Both the position numbers and the translations under genes were made by a program. A DNA stretch of 64,000 nucleotides from Nonomuraea turcica (lineage in GTDB: Bacteria; Actinomycetota; Actinomycetes; Streptosporangiales; Streptosporangiaceae): the NCBI RefSeq assembly GCF_030718205.1, contig NZ_JAUZQF010000043.1, positions 1 to 64,000 of the forward strand. Direction: 5' to 3'. Under the pieces are notes generated by a model. The model was not told where the DNA came from and made no database searches. It was given only the letters and a program-made list of their open reading frames with translations. Shown here piece by piece: positions 1 to 7,573 of the stretch (within the stretch, counting starts at the first letter, position 1; each line of letters opens with the position of its first letter).

Positions 1-509
1 CCACGCCCGCGCGTAGTTCCTCCATGGAGGTGACCCGTGAGATGCCGATGGAGGAGCCCATGTTGGCCGGTTTGACGTACATCGGCCAGTCGAGCGACTT
101 CACCAGAGCCCAGGGGTCGGTGGTGGTACGCCATTCGTGCTCGCTGAACCACACATGCGGGGTGACCGGGATGTCCTCCGCCAGGAACGCGCGCCGCATC
201 GCGACCTTGTTCATGGCCACGGCCGAGGCCAGGACGCCGCAGCCCACGTACGGGATGCCCAGCGTCTCCAGGTGTCCCTGGACGACGCCGTCCTCGCCGA
301 ACGGCCCGTGCAGCACGGGGAAGACCACGTCGGCCAGATCGCGTCGCAGCTCCACCGGCCACCTGCCCTGCCGGTCGATGATGACGGCGACGGGCTCGTA
401 CAGATCCCTCGGCAGAGCATCGAGCACGGCCTGCGCCGACTGCAGCGACACCTCGTGCTCGGCGGACGGCCCACCCGCCAGCACAGCCACGCGCACCCGT
501 TCAGTCACG
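1..509 (-). CDS. ddl: D-alanine--D-alanine ligase family protein (5' part, runs off window)
   Basis: This is the N-terminal about 169 residues of an ATP-grasp ligase that joins two D-amino acids for peptidoglycan precursor synthesis in the cytoplasm. The N-terminal domain shows AVLAGGPSAEHEVSLQSA, then VFPVLHGPFGEDGVVQG and GIPYVGCGVLASAVAMNK, which are hallmarks of the Ddl/VanA family; the ATP-grasp lysine region VKPANMGSSIGIS follows near the window edge. The GTG start at 509 gives the canonical N-terminus. The substrate-specificity region lies outside the window, so D-Ala-D-Ala and D-Ala-D-Lac activity cannot be separated here. A VanY-like peptidase lies about 550 bp away on the other strand, which hints at cell-wall remodelling or glycopeptide tolerance, but this is inference. 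Confidence 0.9.
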
Positions 510-609
510 AATCGATCAGCCTTTCCTCAGTGGCACGGAGCTAGCCGGACCTACCGTTAGGAACAGGCGCCGGTAACCCCATCCACTGTCGGTCGGCCGT
601 ATCGCCGCC

Positions 610-945
610 TCGTCAGCGCCGTGTCATGGTTGTGTCACGGCCCCGGTGACCTTGAGCCCCAGATGCAGGGCGAGCCGGTCGTCCCCGCTGGACAGCTAAC
701 AGCGGGGATCTCCTCGATCCTGCGCAGCCGGTCCGGGCTGCCGCTGAGGACCGAGTCGCGCAAGACCTTTTGCCGAGGTGGATGACCGCGCTGCTCGCTA
801 ATACCTCGCTGGCCAGCTCCATCCCGGGTGGAAAGGTGAGTCGCTGGTCGTGTAACCGCCGTGGTGGCCAGTCACGGCGATCTGGCGGGCCTCCGCAGCC
901 TCGAAGTGGATGTGGTCGTTGGCGAAGAACAGCCGTGTTCCCGCC
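610..945 (-). pseudogene. Frameshifted gene remnant of unknown family
   Basis: Three minus-strand frames each carry a protein-like stretch that joins into one sequence if two frameshifts are allowed: first a segment with HHGGYTTSDSPFHPG, then MELASEVLASSAVIHLGK, then LRDSVLSGSPDRLRRIEEIP, ending near ALHLGLKVTGAVTQP. No single frame is open across it. I do not recognise the family. A 17-bp direct repeat (622-638 and 958-974) brackets it. It fills most of the space between the ligase and the D,D-peptidase. Confidence 0.35.
622..638. repeat. 17-bp direct repeat, copy 1
   Basis: TGTCATGGTTGTGTCAC occurs here and again, identically, at 958-974. The two copies bracket the frameshifted remnant. 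It could be a rearrangement footprint or a paired protein-binding site; the sequence does not decide. Confidence 0.7.
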
Positions 946-957
946 TCGTGCGTGCCC

Positions 958-974
958 TGTCATGGTTGTGTCAC
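958..974. repeat. 17-bp direct repeat, copy 2
   Basis: Identical to 622-638 and 336 bp from it. This copy lies about 85 bp upstream of the VanY-like gene, so it could also contribute to that gene's control region. Confidence 0.7.
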
Positions 975-1059
975 AGGTCGCTTCGACGGTGGCCGCTGTT
1001 GACAAACGGTGACATGCGGCGGACAACGCACGCATATTCGGTGCCAATCGTGGTTGGTC

Positions 1060-1698
1060 ATGGACGAACCACGAACGATCCCACCTCGGCTGCGAGACCG
1101 GCTGTACGCTGCGGTCACGCTGGCGCTGGCCGTGCTCCTGTTGCCCGCGGCGCTCGTTCGCCATCCCAGCCGCGCCCGTGAACTGGCCTGCAGTTGGGCG
1201 TTGGGGATGCGCTTCCCCGCCGAGGACCTCACCGGGCTCACCGACGGAGCCAAGCAGGCGTTCACCGCGGCGCGCACCGCGGCGCTCTGGCGTCACGGCC
1301 AGCTCATCGGCCTCACTTCGGGATACCGCGATCCCCTCATCCAACAACAGATGTTCGACGCCGAGGTGCGCCGCTCCGGCTCCCCGGCCCTGGCGCGCAT
1401 GCTCGTGCTACCACCGTCGGAGTCCTGCCACGTCAAGGGCATCGCGCTGGATGTGCGTCCCCACGAAGGCGCGCGCTGGCTCGAGGAGCACGGCGCCCGC
1501 TACGACCTCTTCCGCATCTACGACAACGAGTGGTGGCACTTCGAGTACCGCCCAGAATACGGCGGCAGACCACCACGACGACGACCCACCCCGGCGTGGG
1601 CTACGCAACCACGATGCGATGGCGGGAGGCATGAACCACAGCGAGCCTGCACGAACAACTCGTTGGATCTCCGGGATCCTTGTCGCCGGCCCCGCTAG
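1060..1698 (+). CDS. VanY-like membrane-anchored D,D-carboxypeptidase/dipeptidase (M15 family)
   Basis: A zinc peptidase of about 212 residues, predicted to trim terminal D-Ala from peptidoglycan stems on the outer face of the membrane. One N-terminal membrane segment (about residues 10-35, VTLALAVLLLPAALV) is followed by the catalytic domain. The M15 signature is complete: SGYRDPLIQQQMF, the SxHxxGxAxD motif as ESCHVKGIALDV, and the second zinc/catalytic motif as NEWWHFEY. The ATG at 1060 is chosen because the membrane anchor follows directly; an upstream in-frame start at 1009 is possible. The last 25 or so residues are low-complexity and may lie beyond the domain. Glycopeptide-producing Nonomuraea carry a similar VanY-type enzyme; linkage to a Ddl-family gene fits a wall-related role. 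Substrate is not shown. Confidence 0.85.
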   Translation: MDEPRTIPPRLRDRLYAAVTLALAVLLLPAALVRHPSRARELACSWALGMRFPAEDLTGLTDGAKQAFTAARTAALWRHGQLIGLTSGYRDPLIQQQMFDAEVRRSGSPALARMLVLPPSESCHVKGIALDVRPHEGARWLEEHGARYDLFRIYDNEWWHFEYRPEYGGRPPRRRPTPAWATQPRCDGGRHEPQRACTNNSLDLRDPCRRPR

Positions 1699-1922
1699 CC
1701 TTTCGGCTGGGGGATCCGTCCTTCCCGGCCTGGCTGCCCGGGGCCGCGCCGCGCCCGTCCCCGGCGCGGGCTGATCTAGCTGTACTGTCCCGCGAGGATT
1801 CTGCCCCAGTCCACCGTCCTGGCCCACTCGGCGTAGCTGTGCCGGCGCACGGCGGGGGCGCATCCGAGGTGGCAGGGACGCCGCCCTGGTAGGGCGGATG
1901 GGTCGTGCCCACGGCACGGTTC
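1699..1922. other. Gene-free gap with a possible C-terminal gene scrap
   Basis: No full gene. On the minus strand, near 1769-1855, one frame reads HSYAEWARTVDWGRILAGQY followed by a stop, which looks like the last residues of a lost gene, but I cannot assign a family. Convergent neighbours make a terminator likely here, but I see no clear hairpin. Confidence 0.25.
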
Positions 1923-4697
1923 TCAGGCGGTGGCCTGGTCGAGCAGTTCGAGGAGGTGGTGGTAGACCCGGGCGGTGGCGCGGGTGAGGCCGAGTTCGCA
2001 GGTGCGGTTGAGCGAGGCGTGCGCGGCGAAGTCCCCGGACTTGACGGATATGGCTTCGGCGTGGGTGGCGGAGGCGGTCAGTTCGGGGTGGAGCAGGCCG
2101 CGGTCGCCGGCGAAGGCGCAGCACTGCCAGCCCTCCGGAACTACCACGTGGTCGGCGATGGCTTGGGCGATTTCAGAGATGGCCGCGTCCAGACCCAGGC
2201 GGGTGGACGAGCAGGTGGGATGGAGCGCGAGGGAGGCGAGGCGGCGAGGCTCGGGGAGGCGGGGCAGGAGATGCTCGGCGGTGTAGGCCACAGCGTCGAG
2301 CACCCGGACGGGCAGCGCCTCCGCGAGGCGATGGAAGCCCTCGGTGCAGGAGGCGGCGTCGCTGATCACCGGGATGCGGCCTCCGTCCGTGGCGTCGAGG
2401 AGCGCGTCGCGCACGCGGTCGGCCATCGTCTCGTAGCCGTCGGTGTACCCCTTGGACGACCAGGGCGTGCCGCAGCACAGCCCGCCGATCCCCTCCGGCA
2501 CGTGCAGCCGCACGCCCGCACGCCTGGCCAGCCGCGCGAACGCGATCATCACGCCGGGCCCGCCGTCCGCCGGGGCGAACATGGTGTTCAGGCAGGACGG
2601 CAGGTAGACCGCGTCGGCATCGGGATGCGGCGCCGGGCGGCGGCGCATCCCGCCGCGCGGCAGGTCGCGGCTCCACTGGGGGACGCTCTCGGGGGTGGTG
2701 AGGGCGCGGGCGGCGCGGCTGGCGGCCTCGGGCAGCGCGGGCGGGGTGGCGGCGGCGGCGTCCAGGGCGAGGTTCATCGCCCGGGTGACGCCGTCCCAGT
2801 GCTTGGCGGCCGACTTCCAGCCTTGCTGCGTCACGCGGCCGTGGCGTTCGGCGCGCAGGCGCTTGGTCAGGTCGCCGGTGTTGATGCCGACGGGGCAGGC
2901 GGTGGCGCACATGCCGTCCACGGCGCAGGTGTCCACGGCGTCGTAGCCGTACTCGGCCTCCAGCTCGCGGGCGAGGGCATGGTCGCCGGCGGAAACGGCG
3001 GCGGCCAGCTCGCGCCGCAGCACGATGCGCTGGCGAGGGGTGGTGGTCAGGTCCCGGCTGGGGCAGACGGGCTCGCAGTAGCCGCACTCCACGCACCGGT
3101 CCACTTCGGGTTCGACGGTGACGACGGCCTTGAGGTCGCGCAGGTGGGCGTCGTCGTGGTCGGTGAGGACGACGCCGGGGTTGAGCGTGCCGTCCGGGTC
3201 GCACAGGCGCTTGATCTCGCGCATCACCTCGTACAGCTCGTCGCCGTACTGGCGGTGGACGAACGGGGCCATGACCCGCCCGGTGCCGTGCTCGGCCTTC
3301 AGCGTGCCGCCCCGCGACAGGACGGCCTCCACCATGTCCTCGGTGAAGTCGGCGTAGCGCTTCAGCTCCGTGTCGAAGCGCTCGTTGAGCATGAAGTGCA
3401 GGTTGCCGTCCTTGGCGTGGCCGAAGATGACGCTGCGCTCGTACCGGTGCCGCATGAACAGGCCGGTCAGCTCGTCGCACAGCTCGGCCAGGGCGGGCAC
3501 GGGGACGGCGACGTCCTCCAGCAGCGCGGTGGTGCCGCTGGGCCGGGCGCCGGCGACGGAGGCGTACAGGCCCTTGCGGATGTGCCACAACGCCGCCCTG
3601 CCACCGGCCTCCCTGCTCAGCCGGGCGGGCGCCGCCAGCGACAGCGAGGGGAACAGCTCGCCGGCGGCGCGTTCGCGGCCGGACAGCCGGTCGGAGTCGG
3701 ACTCCTGCCATTCGACCAGGAGCGCCGCGTGCTCCGCGACGGCAAGCGTACGCAGGACGTCATCGGCTTGGGGGTCGCTCTGGGCCACCCGCAGCGACTC
3801 GGCGTCCAGCAGCTCGACGGCGGCGGGCTCGACGGCGACCAGGTCGGGCATGGAGGCCATGGCCTGGCGCAGGGTGGGGAAGACGAGCAGGCCGGTGGCG
3901 GCCAAGCGGTGCGCGGGCACCGTGCGGAAGACGGCCTCGGCGACGAAGCCGAGCGTGCCCTCGCTGCCGATGACCAAGTGGGCGAGGATCTGCGCGGGGG
4001 AGTGGTGGTCGAGGAAGCTGTTGAGGCCGTACCCCATGGTGTTCTTGAGCGAGAACTGGGCGGTGATCCGGCGGACCGAGTCGGGATTGTCCCGCACGCG
4101 GTCGCGCAGCCGTTCCAGGCCCTGCGCCAGCTCGGGTTCGAGCGTGCGCAGGCGCTGGTCGGCGTCGGGGGCGCCGGTGTCGATGACGGTGCCGCTGGGC
4201 AGCACGATCGTCATCGAGTCCAGGGTTTGGTAGGTGTTGGCGTGCGTGCCGCAGGTCATGCCGCTGGAGTTGTTGGCCACGACGCCGCCGATCGTGCACG
4301 CCGACTCGCTGGCCGGGTCGGGGCCGAGCTTGCGGCCGTACGGGGCGAGGCGGGCGTTGACCTGCCGCAGCACCGCGCCGGGCTGCACGCGCACCCGCTG
4401 CCCTTCGTCCAGCACCTCGATTCCACGGAAGTGCCGACGGGTGTCCACGAGGAGATGCTCGCTGACGGCCTGCCCGCTCAGGCTGGTGCCGCCGGAGCGG
4501 AAGGTGAGGGGGAGGCCGGTGCGCAGCAGCGCGGCGACCTGCTCGGCGCTCTCGGGGACCAGCACGGCCTGCGGGGTGAGCAGGTAGTGCGAGGCGTCGT
4601 GGGCCATGCCGAGCCGGTCGCTCGCGCGCGTTCTGGTGATTCCCGGAACGGCGGCTTCCACCGCGGCGAGGAGAGTGGGGTCCGCTCTATCGATCAC
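1923..4697 (-). CDS. FAD-linked oxidase fused to 4Fe-4S/CCG domains (D-lactate/2-hydroxyacid dehydrogenase type)
   Basis: A 924-residue GlcD-GlpC-type fusion. Residues about 1-460 are a PCMH-type FAD-binding oxidase (TFRSGGTSLSGQA; CTIGGVVANNSSGMTCGTHA; ELLDAESLR; C-terminal HAKDGNLHFML and LKAEHGTGR). The second half has two ferredoxin clusters, CVECGYCEPVCPS and CAVDGMCATACPVG, then two CCG repeats (GLCCGTPW; HPTCSST with WQCCAFAGDRG) that bind iron-sulfur. The family oxidises D-lactate or another 2-hydroxyacid and passes electrons to the membrane pool. Starts with GTG at 4697, 12 bp after the dehydrogenase stop, so it is the last gene of the minus-strand operon. The pathway inferred for its neighbours ends in pyruvate plus lactate, so lactate is the natural substrate guess; stereochemistry is not determined. 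Confidence 0.88.
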   Translation of the reverse strand: MIDRADPTLLAAVEAAVPGITRTRASDRLGMAHDASHYLLTPQAVLVPESAEQVAALLRTGLPLTFRSGGTSLSGQAVSEHLLVDTRRHFRGIEVLDEGQRVRVQPGAVLRQVNARLAPYGRKLGPDPASESACTIGGVVANNSSGMTCGTHANTYQTLDSMTIVLPSGTVIDTGAPDADQRLRTLEPELAQGLERLRDRVRDNPDSVRRITAQFSLKNTMGYGLNSFLDHHSPAQILAHLVIGSEGTLGFVAEAVFRTVPAHRLAATGLLVFPTLRQAMASMPDLVAVEPAAVELLDAESLRVAQSDPQADDVLRTLAVAEHAALLVEWQESDSDRLSGRERAAGELFPSLSLAAPARLSREAGGRAALWHIRKGLYASVAGARPSGTTALLEDVAVPVPALAELCDELTGLFMRHRYERSVIFGHAKDGNLHFMLNERFDTELKRYADFTEDMVEAVLSRGGTLKAEHGTGRVMAPFVHRQYGDELYEVMREIKRLCDPDGTLNPGVVLTDHDDAHLRDLKAVVTVEPEVDRCVECGYCEPVCPSRDLTTTPRQRIVLRRELAAAVSAGDHALARELEAEYGYDAVDTCAVDGMCATACPVGINTGDLTKRLRAERHGRVTQQGWKSAAKHWDGVTRAMNLALDAAAATPPALPEAASRAARALTTPESVPQWSRDLPRGGMRRRPAPHPDADAVYLPSCLNTMFAPADGGPGVMIAFARLARRAGVRLHVPEGIGGLCCGTPWSSKGYTDGYETMADRVRDALLDATDGGRIPVISDAASCTEGFHRLAEALPVRVLDAVAYTAEHLLPRLPEPRRLASLALHPTCSSTRLGLDAAISEIAQAIADHVVVPEGWQCCAFAGDRGLLHPELTASATHAEAISVKSGDFAAHASLNRTCELGLTRATARVYHHLLELLDQATA

Positions 4698-4709
4698 GTT
4701 CGTACTCTC

Positions 4710-5723
4710 TTATCGGCGCGGGTCTATGTGGATCTTCGGGCCCGGCCCAGCGCCGGTCGGCCGGCATCCGGCCAGGACGCCGGCGGTCTCGGCGAGACCG
4801 ACCGTGGCGGCCACGAGAGGGCGGGCGTCGACCGAGGCCTCGGCATAGGCGGCGATGGCACCTGCGAGGCCGGCCGAGCCGCCGAGGATGCCGACGGCGG
4901 TGACGTCCTTGAGCGCCAGGTCGCGGGTGTCGATCGTGGACGGGGTGCCGGCCAGGCCGATGTAGACGACACGCCGGCCGGGTTCGACGAGGTCGAGGGC
5001 GAGAGCGGGCAAGTCGGGCGCGTTGGACGCGTCGATGACGGCATCCCAGGGTAGCGATGGCAGTGACTTTCGGGTCCAGGCATCGGTGAAGCCGAGGCTT
5101 TCGGCCAGGCGAAGCCCGTGGTCGTCGCGTCCCATCAAGTGGACCTCGACTCCGTCGGCGCGAGCGAACAGCGCCGTGAGGAGGCCGATCGTGCCTGTGC
5201 CCAAGACCAGAGCCCGCTCGCCCGCCTTCAGCCTCGCGGCGCGGACGGCCCGCAGCGCGTTGCCTCCCGGTTCGACGAGCGCGCCGAGCGTGGGATCCAC
5301 GATGTCCGGCAGGTGATGCAGGGCCGTGGCGGGCACCGCGAGTTGCTCGGCCAGCGCGCCCGGGCGGCCCCGGCTGATGCCGATCTCGGCAAGCTCGGCG
5401 CACACGTGGTGGCGGCCGGCCCGGCAGCGGTCGCAGTGACCGCAGCCGAGCATGGTGTCACCGGTGACTCGTTGCCCGAGCCATGAAGGGCTCACGCCCT
5501 CGCTCACCGCGCTGACGCGCCCGCACCATTCGTGGCCGGGACGGAGCGGGTACCAAGAACGGCCGGTGTGCAGGTAGCTCATCTCCCCGGTGAACAGCTC
5601 GACGTCCGTGCCGCACACGCCGACCCGCTCGATGTCCACCACCACTTCACCTGGCGCGGCGGCAGGCGGTTCGACCTCGTGGACCTCAGCTTTCCCAGGG
5701 CCGGTCAGGACCAGAGCACGCAT
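4710..5723 (-). CDS. Zinc-dependent medium-chain alcohol/sugar dehydrogenase
   Basis: A 337-residue MDR-family dehydrogenase. The N-terminal catalytic domain has the zinc-site GHEWCGRV motif and the structural-zinc cluster CGHCDRCRAGRHHVC; the Rossmann fold follows at ALVLGTGTIGLL (about residue 168). Close relatives oxidise sugars, polyols or threonine with NAD(P). It starts (ATG 5723) at the base next to the stop of the FAH-type gene, so the two are translationally adjacent. In this operon it is a candidate for the first step, sugar to aldonolactone/aldonate, or for a hydroxy-acid step. Cofactor and substrate cannot be read from the sequence. Confidence 0.85.
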   Translation of the reverse strand: MRALVLTGPGKAEVHEVEPPAAAPGEVVVDIERVGVCGTDVELFTGEMSYLHTGRSWYPLRPGHEWCGRVSAVSEGVSPSWLGQRVTGDTMLGCGHCDRCRAGRHHVCAELAEIGISRGRPGALAEQLAVPATALHHLPDIVDPTLGALVEPGGNALRAVRAARLKAGERALVLGTGTIGLLTALFARADGVEVHLMGRDDHGLRLAESLGFTDAWTRKSLPSLPWDAVIDASNAPDLPALALDLVEPGRRVVYIGLAGTPSTIDTRDLALKDVTAVGILGGSAGLAGAIAAYAEASVDARPLVAATVGLAETAGVLAGCRPTGAGPGPKIHIDPRR

Positions 5724-6572
5724 CTATCGGGGTCCGACGACGTGCTGGCGCTGCGTGCCGAGGCCGTCGATGCCGAGTTCCATGACGTCGCCGGGCCGCA
5801 GCCAGATGGGCGGGGTGTGGCCCATGCCGACGCCCGGCGGGGTGCCGGTGTTGATGAGGTCGCCGGGCTCCAGGACCATGAACTGGCTCAGGTGGTGCAC
5901 GATGACGTACGGGTCGAAGATCATGGTCTTGGAGGTGCCGGTCTGACGGCGCACGCCGTTGACGTCCAGCCACATGCCGAGGTTCGTCACGTCGGCGATC
6001 TCGTCCGGAGTGACGAGCCAGGGCCCGGCCGGGTTGAACGTCTCGGCGGACTTGCCCTTGCTCCACTGGCCGCCGCGCTCCATCTGGAAGGCGCGCTCGC
6101 TGACGTCGTTGACCACGCAGAAGCCGGCGATCGCGTCCTTCGCCTCCTCGACCGAGTCGAGGTACGAGGTGCGCCGGCCGATGACGATGCCCAGCTCCAC
6201 CTCCCAGTCGGTCTTGGTCGAGCCACGCGGGATGCGCACCTCGTCGTACGGGCCGACGAGCGTGTTCGGCGACTTGGTGAACAAGATCGGCTCGTCCGGC
6301 ACGGCCTGCCCGGTTTCGGCGGCATGGTCGCTGTAGTTCAGGCCGATGCACAGGATCTGGTGCGGCCGGGCGATCGGCGCGCCGATCCGCTCACCGGCGA
6401 ACTCCTGGGGCTGACCAGTGGCGATCCGATCGGCGAGCAGCGCGACGCCGCCCGCCGCGAAGAACTTCTCATCGAAGTCGGGGGTGACGTCTGAGACGTC
6501 GATGTAGTGCGTCTCGTCGATGCGGACGACGGGCTTCTCGGCGCCGGGCGCGCCGATGCGCATGAGGTACAC
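5724..6572 (-). CDS. Fumarylacetoacetate hydrolase-family protein (2,4-diketo-3-deoxy-sugar acid hydrolase candidate)
   Basis: About 282 residues. The FAH core is present: ILCIGLNYSDHAAETGQ, the metal-binding EVELGIVIGR glutamates, DVSERAFQ, and the C-terminal GDLINTGTPPGVGMG. The family cleaves or hydrates 2,4-diketo acids using Mg2+. Members that end the non-phosphorylated L-fucose/L-rhamnose routes hydrolyse 2,4-diketo-3-deoxy acids to pyruvate plus lactate, which fits the dehydratase, SDR and lactate-oxidase genes nearby. The start is GTG 6572 because a GAGAGAG ribosome site sits 6 nt upstream; ATG 6563 is the alternative. A longer open frame reaches 6767 but would overlap the IclR gene. 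Confidence 0.85.
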   Translation of the reverse strand: MYLMRIGAPGAEKPVVRIDETHYIDVSDVTPDFDEKFFAAGGVALLADRIATGQPQEFAGERIGAPIARPHQILCIGLNYSDHAAETGQAVPDEPILFTKSPNTLVGPYDEVRIPRGSTKTDWEVELGIVIGRRTSYLDSVEEAKDAIAGFCVVNDVSERAFQMERGGQWSKGKSAETFNPAGPWLVTPDEIADVTNLGMWLDVNGVRRQTGTSKTMIFDPYVIVHHLSQFMVLEPGDLINTGTPPGVGMGHTPPIWLRPGDVMELGIDGLGTQRQHVVGPR

Positions 6573-6663
6573 GGTTGTCTCTCTCAGAAGGGGTTTCCAG
6601 TAGGGCGTGGGCAGACCCTCGCCCAGGGCGTATACATCGGCCGAGGCCGGGGTCGCGGTGAAG

Positions 6664-7434
6664 TCACGTGGGTTGCTCTCCCATGACGATGGCACGGATG
6701 GCGGCCACGTCGTCGATGAGCGTCGGCAACGGGGTCCGGTAGGCCAGGCCGCTGACGCTGATCGCACCGCTGGGCATCGTAGGCGAGGTCAGGTACGCCG
6801 GCACCGCCAGGCAGTTGACGCCCGGCTCGCTCTCCTGATCGTCGGCGGCGTAACCCTGCTCGCGAACGCGCTCCAGCTCGGCGTGCAGGCCCTCGACGGT
6901 GGTGATGGAGCGCTCGGTGCGGCGCTCCAGTGCCCGATCGCCTACCCACGCGCGGACCGCGTCCTCGTCCGGCAGGCTATGGGCCAGCAGGAGCTTGCCG
7001 ACGGCCGTGCAATGCGCCGGGTTACGCCCGCCGACGACCGAGGTAAGCCGGACCGCGCCGGCCGCCGGGTCCAGCTTGGAGCGGTAGACCACCGAGTCGC
7101 CGTCCAGCACCGCGTAGTGCACCGTCTCGCCGTACCGGTCGCACAACGCCTTGAGCACCGGCATCACCCGCACATGATCGGGCCGGGCCTCATGGTGGGC
7201 GAAGGCCATCCGCAGGAACTCGTCGCCCAGCACGTACCGGCCATGACCGTTCTGCGCGGCGAATCCGGCACGCCGCAGCGCGGCCAGCGCGCGATGCACG
7301 GTCGGCTTCGGGCTGGCGACCGCGCGGGCCATCTCCTCCAGCCCGATGCCGTCGGGATGGCGGGCCAGCTCGGCCAGCACCGCCAGCACGCGGTCGGACC
7401 CGACGAGCTTGGGCTCGTCGATCAGCTCGGGCAT
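6664..7434 (-). CDS. IclR-family transcriptional regulator
   Basis: A 256-residue regulator. The N-terminal winged helix is at about residues 12-65 (VLAVLAELARHPDGIGLEEMARAV, then PTVHRALAALRRAGF). The C-terminal effector domain carries the usual TAVGKLLLAH and ADDQESEPGVNCLAVP motifs. The ATG at 7434 gives a normal IclR length; an in-frame extension to 7542 would run through the operator region. It heads the minus-strand operon and is divergent from the dehydratase gene. Two 15-bp palindromes in the shared promoter are its likely sites, giving autoregulation and control of both arms. The inducer is probably a sugar acid or keto-deoxy acid (inference). Confidence 0.9.
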   Translation of the reverse strand: MPELIDEPKLVGSDRVLAVLAELARHPDGIGLEEMARAVASPKPTVHRALAALRRAGFAAQNGHGRYVLGDEFLRMAFAHHEARPDHVRVMPVLKALCDRYGETVHYAVLDGDSVVYRSKLDPAAGAVRLTSVVGGRNPAHCTAVGKLLLAHSLPDEDAVRAWVGDRALERRTERSITTVEGLHAELERVREQGYAADDQESEPGVNCLAVPAYLTSPTMPSGAISVSGLAYRTPLPTLIDDVAAIRAIVMGEQPT

Positions 7435-7455
7435 GTTCCGAAGGTTAGACCACCA

Positions 7456-7470
7456 TTCCATAAAACGGAA
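7456..7470. promoter_or_regulatory. IclR-type operator 1 (TTCC-N7-GGAA)
   Basis: TTCCATAAAACGGAA, an inverted repeat with an A/T-rich spacer, 22 bp from the IclR start. The same architecture recurs at 7546-7560, 90 bp away, and these are the most AT-rich positions of the divergent promoter. Confidence 0.65.
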
Positions 7471-7545
7471 GTTCTTCTCGAAGGGGAGACCGTCTAGTGA
7501 AGTATGGGTTACTCTTCCCCTGGATTTCACAAATCGGAGCAAAGT

Positions 7546-7560
7546 TCCAATAAATGGAAA
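7546..7560. promoter_or_regulatory. IclR-type operator 2 (TTCC-N7-GGAA)
   Basis: TTCCAATAAATGGAA, a near-perfect palindrome 14 bp upstream of the dehydratase ATG, where bound protein would block transcription start or ribosome loading. It matches operator 1 in arms, spacer length and spacer composition. Confidence 0.68.
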
Positions 7561-7573
7561 GAGTGGTGGCCTG

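Noticed and set aside
1905-5054. A 1,049-codon open frame on the plus strand antisense to the FAD/4Fe-4S oxidase and the dehydrogenase
   Set aside because: Its translation is Gly/Val/Arg-rich with no motifs and it is a mirror of high third-position GC in the real minus-strand genes.
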